A stretch of DNA of 17,361 bases from Candidatus Bipolaricaulota bacterium. GTDB taxonomy: Bacteria > Bipolaricaulota > Bipolaricaulia > UBA7950 > UBA9294. The position numbers and the translations under genes are program-made. Each line of letters begins with the position of its first letter. Within the stretch, counting starts at the first letter, position 1. Below the pieces are notes generated by a model. The model did no database searches. It saw nothing but the letters and a program-made list of their open reading frames with translations, and was not told where the DNA came from. Of the stretch, positions 12,554 through 17,361 are shown piece after piece. Location of the stretch: the NCBI GenBank assembly GCA_021159105.1, contig JAGGSM010000070.1, forward strand, positions 1 to 17,361, in the 5' to 3' direction.

Positions 12554-15500
12554 TTGACCGCCAAGTTCGTGCATCTTCATACGCACTCCGAGTACAGTAT
12601 TCTCGATTCTTCCTGCAAGATAAGCTCTTTGCTCGATCTCGCGGAGAAGTACGACATGGACGCGCTCGCGCTCACCGATCACGGGGTGATGGGCGGGGCG
12701 GTGAAGTTCTACCGCGAGGCGAAACGCAGGGGGATAAAGCCGATCATCGGCTGTGAGATCTACCTCGCACCCGGAGACAGGCGCGAGAAGAAGGTGAGGA
12801 ACGGGGATAAGTACTATCACCTCGTCCTCCTCGCCGAGAACGAACAGGGTTACTCGAACCTCGTCTCCATCGTTAGCCTAGCGCAGACGGAAGGGTTCTA
12901 CTACAAACCGCGCGCGGACAAGGAGCTCCTTAGGGAGTACCACGAGGGGCTGATAGCACTGTCGGCTTGTCAGAGCGGCGAGATTCCACGCTTGCTGTTG
13001 ACGGGACGCGCGGACGCGGCCCGCGCCGCGGCAGAGGAGTACGCTGAAATCTTCGGACAGGGCAACTTCTACATCGAGCTGCAGGATCACGGGACAGATA
13101 CGGACAAGCGGCTGCGTGGAGAGCTCGTGGCGCTGGCACGCGATCTCGATCTGCCGCTCGTGGCGACGAACGACACGCACTATCTTACGCCGGAGGACCA
13201 CCTGGCGCACGAGGTTTTGCTGAACATCCGCGCCAACAAGAAGATCGACGATGACGATCGCATGAGGTTCGATGGCGAGGGGTATCACTTTCGCTCCCCA
13301 GCGGAGATGGAGGAGCTCTTCGCAGACATCCCTGAGGCGATCGATAACACACGCGTTATCGCCGATCGCTGCAACGTGGAGATAGAGTTCGGCCACACGG
13401 TCATCCCCCCGTTTCCCTTACCGGAAGGTGTGAGTGCCGATGCATACCTGCGTGAGCTCGCCTACGAGGGAGCGCGCAAGCTCTACCCGGAGATCACGGC
13501 AGAGGTCGAGGAGCGGCTGGAGTACGAGCTATCTGTGATCGAGCGAATGAAGTACGCCACGTATTTCCTAATCGTGTGGGACTTTGTCCGCTTCTCCCGC
13601 GAGCATGACATCCCGGTCGGTCCGGGGCGAGGGTCGGCTGCTGGGAGCCTCGTCTCCTACTGCATCGGCATCACGCGCGTTGATCCGCTTCGCTACAAGT
13701 TGATCTTCGAGCGCTTCTTGAACCCAGAGCGCGTGAGTATGCCCGACTTCGACATCGACTTCTGCGTCAAGGGTCGCGATGAGGTGATCGCCTACGTGCG
13801 GGAGAAGTACGGGCGCGATCGTACCGCGCAGATTGCCACCTACGACCGCATGGCAGCGCGCAGCGTCATCCGTGATGTGGGGAGGGTCCTCGGTGCCGCC
13901 TACAGTACGACGGATCACCTGGCGAAGCTGATCCCCTACGGCCTCACCCTGCGCGTGGCACTGGAGCAGGTGGGCGAGCTGCACGATCTGTACGAGAGTG
14001 ATCCGGAGACGAAGAGGATCATCGACATCGGGTTGCGCCTGGAAGGCCTTGCTCGCAATACATCGACTCACGCCGCCGGCGTTGTTGTCGCAGCGCGTCC
14101 GCTGCAGGAGATCGTTCCGCTTCTACGGCTCGGGGAGAACGAGATCGTCACTCAGTACGACATGATCGATGTTGAGGCGATCGGGCTGCTGAAGTTCGAC
14201 TTCCTCGGCCTGCGCAACCTTACCCTCCTCGATGAGGCCTGCGCCTCCCTGCGTGAGCACGCTGGGATCGATATCGACCTGGACAAGGTCCCGCTTGATG
14301 ATGAGAAGACGTTCGAGATGATCCGTGCTGGCGAGACGGCGGGAATATTTCAGCTTGAAGGATCGGGGATGACTTCCCTCATCCGACGGGTGCAGCCGGA
14401 TCGCTTTGAGGACCTGATCGCGCTCCTCGCCCTCTACCGTCCCGGCCCGTTGGAGAGCGGGATGACGGATGACTACGTGGAGCGCCGGCACGGCCGGCAG
14501 AAGATAACCTACCCGCACCCGAGCCTGAGCGAGGTGTTGGACGAGACTTATGGCCTGCCGATCTACCAGGATCAGATCATGCTCATGGCGCAGAAGCTCG
14601 CCGGTTTCTCGCTCGCCGAGGCGGACATCCTGCGCAAGGCGATGGGGAAGAAGAAGAAAGAGATCATGGCCAGCATGCGGGAGAAATTCATGGCTGGCTG
14701 CAGGGAGAACGGGATCCCCGAGCAGGTCGCGGTGCAGAGCTTCGACGACATGGAGAAGTTCTCCCGCTACGGGTTCAATAAGTCGCACACAACGGCCTAC
14801 GCCTTCGTCTCCTACTGGACCGCGTACCTGAAGGCGAATTACCCGACCCACTTCATGGCCAGCCTGCTGGCGAGCGTGCAGGGGGATCTGGACAAGGTGG
14901 CATCCTACATCGGGCAGTGCCGCCGGATGGGAATCGAGGTCCTTCCCCCGAACATCAACGAGAGCGAGGCCAGTTTCACCCCGACATCGGACTCCAGAAT
15001 CCGCTTCGGGCTTGCGGCGATCAAGCATGTCGGCAGGGGAGCGATCGATGCGATCCTCGCCGCACGCAAGGACGGCTTCTCCTCCTTCTTCGACATGTGT
15101 CGCCGGGTCGATGGGGTCGATCGTGACACGCTGGAGGCGCTGATCAAGGCGGGCGCGTTCGACGGCATGGGAGCATCTCGCCGCGGGCTGCTGATGCACG
15201 TCTCTCAAGGGATCGAGATGATGCAGATCGCCCGCCACGAGAGGCAGAGCGGACAACAATCGTTCTTTGGCGGGGCGGAGACAGCGGTCGTCGACCCAGT
15301 CATCACAGAGGAGGAATTCCCGCAGAGCGAGCTGCTCGAGTTTGAGAAGGAACTCCTGGGCCTGTACATCAGCGCCGACCCGCTCGATCAGTACAGAGAC
15401 ATCATCTCCCTCTACTGCCGCCCCCTTGCCAGCACAAGTTCCATGCGGGAGGCTCAGAGCGCGATCATCGGGGGGAGGATCACCGCCATGCGCCGCATCG

Positions 15501-15964
15501 CGACAAAGAAGGGGGATCAGATGGCGTTTGTGACCATGAGCGACGGGGAGAGTGAGGCCGAGGTCACGATCTTCCCGCGCGTGCTCGAGGCGGCAGGAGG
15601 GACGATAGACGTCGACAAGTTCACCGCTTTACGCGTCAGCGCCGGAAGGAGGAACGGGGAGATCAATCTCGTCGCCGAGGAGGTCATCCCGCTGGCATCG
15701 CTCGATAAGAAGCTGAGCCTCTCTGTCAGCGTGACGATCAACGAGGATGAGATCGATCCCGAGCGTCTGGTGCGACTGAAGGAGTTCTTGAGCGAGCATC
15801 CCGGAGATGCCCCGCTTGTCCTGCGGGTGGACTCAGAAGGTGGTCGCTTCCTCGTGCGCGCTGGTGAGGGATTCCGCGTCTCCCCAAGCGTCGAGTTGCG
15901 CCGCGGCCTGGAGGAGATCGTAGGCTCCGGGCGCGTAAGTGTCGCTGCCGGTGATAGCTGGTGA
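12554..15964 (+). CDS. dnaE: DNA polymerase III alpha subunit
   Basis: This 1136-residue C-family polymerase is the replicative DNA-synthesis subunit. An N-terminal PHP domain begins HLHTHSEYSILD and keeps all nine expected metal ligands: H9, H11, D18, H43, E68, H89, C139, D207 and H209. The palm has GPGRGSAAGS (356-365), the catalytic aspartates in MPDFDIDF (396-403) and a third aspartate, D549, in LLKFDFLGL. A helix-hairpin-helix region and GQQSFFGG (900-907), a probable internal clamp-binding motif, follow. An OB-fold starts near IIGGRITAMRRIATKKGDQM (971-990). The TTG at 12554 has AAAGGGG (12540-12546) seven bases upstream. The stop overlaps the yvcK start (GTGA). No dnaQ is nearby, so the intact PHP site may provide proofreading. 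Confidence 0.96.
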   Translation: MTAKFVHLHTHSEYSILDSSCKISSLLDLAEKYDMDALALTDHGVMGGAVKFYREAKRRGIKPIIGCEIYLAPGDRREKKVRNGDKYYHLVLLAENEQGYSNLVSIVSLAQTEGFYYKPRADKELLREYHEGLIALSACQSGEIPRLLLTGRADAARAAAEEYAEIFGQGNFYIELQDHGTDTDKRLRGELVALARDLDLPLVATNDTHYLTPEDHLAHEVLLNIRANKKIDDDDRMRFDGEGYHFRSPAEMEELFADIPEAIDNTRVIADRCNVEIEFGHTVIPPFPLPEGVSADAYLRELAYEGARKLYPEITAEVEERLEYELSVIERMKYATYFLIVWDFVRFSREHDIPVGPGRGSAAGSLVSYCIGITRVDPLRYKLIFERFLNPERVSMPDFDIDFCVKGRDEVIAYVREKYGRDRTAQIATYDRMAARSVIRDVGRVLGAAYSTTDHLAKLIPYGLTLRVALEQVGELHDLYESDPETKRIIDIGLRLEGLARNTSTHAAGVVVAARPLQEIVPLLRLGENEIVTQYDMIDVEAIGLLKFDFLGLRNLTLLDEACASLREHAGIDIDLDKVPLDDEKTFEMIRAGETAGIFQLEGSGMTSLIRRVQPDRFEDLIALLALYRPGPLESGMTDDYVERRHGRQKITYPHPSLSEVLDETYGLPIYQDQIMLMAQKLAGFSLAEADILRKAMGKKKKEIMASMREKFMAGCRENGIPEQVAVQSFDDMEKFSRYGFNKSHTTAYAFVSYWTAYLKANYPTHFMASLLASVQGDLDKVASYIGQCRRMGIEVLPPNINESEASFTPTSDSRIRFGLAAIKHVGRGAIDAILAARKDGFSSFFDMCRRVDGVDRDTLEALIKAGAFDGMGASRRGLLMHVSQGIEMMQIARHERQSGQQSFFGGAETAVVDPVITEEEFPQSELLEFEKELLGLYISADPLDQYRDIISLYCRPLASTSSMREAQSAIIGGRITAMRRIATKKGDQMAFVTMSDGESEAEVTIFPRVLEAAGGTIDVDKFTALRVSAGRRNGEINLVAEEVIPLASLDKKLSLSVSVTINEDEIDPERLVRLKEFLSEHPGDAPLVLRVDSEGGRFLVRAGEGFRVSPSVELRRGLEEIVGSGRVSVAAGDSW

Positions 15965-17250
15965 GGATCAGACAGGCGATTCGCTGGCTCTATCCTGGGA
16001 TGCGGGTGAAACGGTGGGTGCTGCTGGCGACGGTCGCCATGTTCGTGCTCACCTTCGCTGTCCTGGAGACGATCGGGAGGGCGCGTGTCGGCCGCATCTA
16101 CGATCTCATTCCGGTAAACCCACAACTGCGCCTCTTGATCATCATCGCGGCGTTCAGCATCGGTGTGGGTGGGTTCATCTTCGCACTGTTTCGCCTCGTC
16201 CGCTCCGTGGCGCAGGGGGTCGCGCCAGGCCGGGAAGAGGCCCCTTCGCAGATCATCTACCGCACTCGTCTCCTGCAGCGCGGGCCGCATGTCGTGGCGA
16301 TCGGCGGGGGGACGGGGCTCTCCACTCTGCTGCGCGGCATGAAGGAGGAGACATCGAACATCACCGCGATCGTCACCGTGATGGACGATGGTGGCAGCTC
16401 AGGGAGGCTGCGATCCGATCTCGATGTCCTGCCCCCCGGCGACATCAGAAACTGCATCCTCTCCCTGGCCGAGGATGAGGAGAGGATGGCTCAGCTCTTC
16501 CAGCACCGCTTCTGGGGGACGCCTGAGCTTGCTGGCCACTCCCTTGGGAACATCCTCCTCGTTGGGCTGGAGCAGGCGACCGGCGGGTTCGACCGGGCGA
16601 TCGAGGAGATGAGCTACATCCTAAACGTGCGCGGAGAGGTCCTGCCAGCGACGCTGGAGAAGACACACCTGCGAGCGGAGATGGAGGACGGAGGTGTTGT
16701 GGAGGGCGAGAGCCACATCACAGCGGATCCGCGCAGGATCAAGCGTATCGAGCTATCAAAGGAGAAGGTCGCCCCGTACTACCGCGTGCTGGAAGCGCTC
16801 GAAGCAGCGGATCTGATCCTCCTTGGGCCGGGAAGCCTGTTCACCAGCATCATCCCGAACCTCCTGGTCGATGGCGTGGCTGAAGCGGTCGCTTCATCGG
16901 CCGCGGAGAAGATCCTCGTGGGGAACCTGATGACCCAGCCGGGTGAGACGGACGGCTTCTCTCTCTTGGATCACCTGGAAATCCTATCTGAGTATGTCGA
17001 TCTCACGCGTTTTGACAGAGTGATCGTAAACGATGCCATCCCCCCAGACGAGTTCATCACGAGCTATCGGCAGGAGGCATCCGAGCCAGTGATCAACGAC
17101 CTCGCAGCCAGGAACAAGTACCAGATAGAAGTGGTGAGCGCTGATCTGCTCGGCTTTGTTGAGCTAGTTGGAAAACAGACCGTGAAACACGACCCCCGCA
17201 AACTGGCGCGGGCGATTGTCCACAACTCACGCGCTTTCTCGCGACACTAA
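15961..17250 (+). CDS. yvcK: Membrane-anchored YvcK/CofD-like protein (gluconeogenesis factor family)
   Basis: This 429-residue protein has two N-terminal membrane spans (about residues 19-38 and 58-77), preceded by WLYPGMRVKRW. The cytoplasmic YvcK domain shows VVAIGGGTGLSTLLRG (111-126), VTVMDDGGSSGRLR (138-151), LPPGDIRNC (157-165), GHSLGNILL (192-200), LGPGSLFTSIIPN and GNLMTQPGET. YvcK proteins resemble the CofD transferase fold. In Bacillus and mycobacteria they bind UDP-sugars and are needed for normal cell shape and wall synthesis on gluconeogenic carbon sources. The GTG at 15961 overlaps the dnaE stop, so translation is coupled. There is no canonical rapZ or whiA next to it within the window; the downstream side is cut off. 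The membrane-anchored form is known in several phyla. Confidence 0.92.
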   Translation: MRIRQAIRWLYPGMRVKRWVLLATVAMFVLTFAVLETIGRARVGRIYDLIPVNPQLRLLIIIAAFSIGVGGFIFALFRLVRSVAQGVAPGREEAPSQIIYRTRLLQRGPHVVAIGGGTGLSTLLRGMKEETSNITAIVTVMDDGGSSGRLRSDLDVLPPGDIRNCILSLAEDEERMAQLFQHRFWGTPELAGHSLGNILLVGLEQATGGFDRAIEEMSYILNVRGEVLPATLEKTHLRAEMEDGGVVEGESHITADPRRIKRIELSKEKVAPYYRVLEALEAADLILLGPGSLFTSIIPNLLVDGVAEAVASSAAEKILVGNLMTQPGETDGFSLLDHLEILSEYVDLTRFDRVIVNDAIPPDEFITSYRQEASEPVINDLAARNKYQIEVVSADLLGFVELVGKQTVKHDPRKLARAIVHNSRAFSRH

Positions 17251-17361
17251 CCTACGTGCTCCGCGTTCCCTGCTTCAGTTGTTTCTCACCACGAAGAGCA
17301 CTGAGTAATCACCTTTCTTAACGAGTCACGTTTCTTCGCTTTGCACTCTGCGTTCCGCACT
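17251..17361. other. Window end, no gene seen
   Basis: These 111 bases after yvcK show no supportable coding start, hairpin with T-run, tRNA or repeat array. The text is pyrimidine-rich on the plus strand. A gene starting beyond the window cannot be excluded. Confidence 0.5.

Noticed and set aside
14123..15259. A 378-codon open frame antisense to dnaE
   Set aside because: It lies wholly inside strongly conserved dnaE sequence, has no recognisable motif and is rich in His, Arg, Gln and Leu, as expected from the complement of a GC-rich gene.
1..17361. tRNA, rRNA, CRISPR arrays, transposases, integrases, attachment sites, toxin-antitoxin or defence genes
   Set aside because: None was recognised on either strand. 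Nearly all sequence is accounted for by metabolic and housekeeping genes, so no mobile or defence system is claimed.

Overview
The window (about 56-58% GC by eye) reads as ordinary chromosome of a bacterium with a double-membrane style gene set: strong Shine-Dalgarno sites, frequent GTG and TTG starts, sigma70-type promoters close to consensus, and a single PHP-domain replicative polymerase DnaE. No plasmid, phage, IS, CRISPR, tRNA or rRNA signature is visible. The phylum cannot be fixed from the sequence alone. A Bipolaricaulota- or Thermotogota-like lineage is my tentative guess, based on the DnaE type, the membrane form of YvcK and the general protein style.

Layout. (1) 1-775, plus strand: the 3' end of an 8-oxoguanine-deaminase-like amidohydrolase, coupled by an ATGA overlap to a MoaD/ThiS-type sulfur carrier. 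A hairpin at 823-848 follows. (2) 3177-989, minus strand: a tight three-gene operon of FAH-family hydrolase, homoserine-dehydrogenase-family oxidoreductase and FlK-like hot-dog thioesterase. It looks catabolic and has no evident match among standard operons. (3) 3385-5658, plus strand: lspA, tmk and dnaN (lipoprotein signal peptidase, dTMP kinase, sliding clamp), with a separate promoter before dnaN. (4) 8266-5687, minus strand: alaS, converging on dnaN. (5) 8444-12039, plus strand: two peptide/nickel-type ABC permeases and, behind its own promoter and a long leader, a family-5 substrate-binding protein, closed by a textbook intrinsic terminator. No ATPase genes are present. (6) 12228-17250, plus strand: a DivIC/FtsB-like division protein, dnaE and a membrane-anchored YvcK. 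They are nearly contiguous (2-nt gap, then a 4-nt overlap) behind one strong promoter.

How the parts fit together. dnaN (clamp) and dnaE (polymerase) are core replisome partners; DnaE carries a likely internal clamp-binding motif. tmk supplies dTDP for dTTP. The divIC-dnaE-yvcK operon physically links septation, replication and a YvcK factor known elsewhere for envelope homeostasis. lspA processes lipoproteins, yet the ABC binding protein here has a signal-peptidase-I type signal and no lipobox. The operons in (1) and (2) are the accessory, metabolically less understood part.

The observations I rate highest are the FAH/homoserine-dehydrogenase-like/FlK-like operon, the dTMP kinase with unusual P-loop and DRY motifs, the amidohydrolase-MoaD coupling, the apparently leaderless lspA, the complete PHP metal site of DnaE and a marked local enrichment of GATC. 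I found no clear evidence of a wholly new defence or mobile system.
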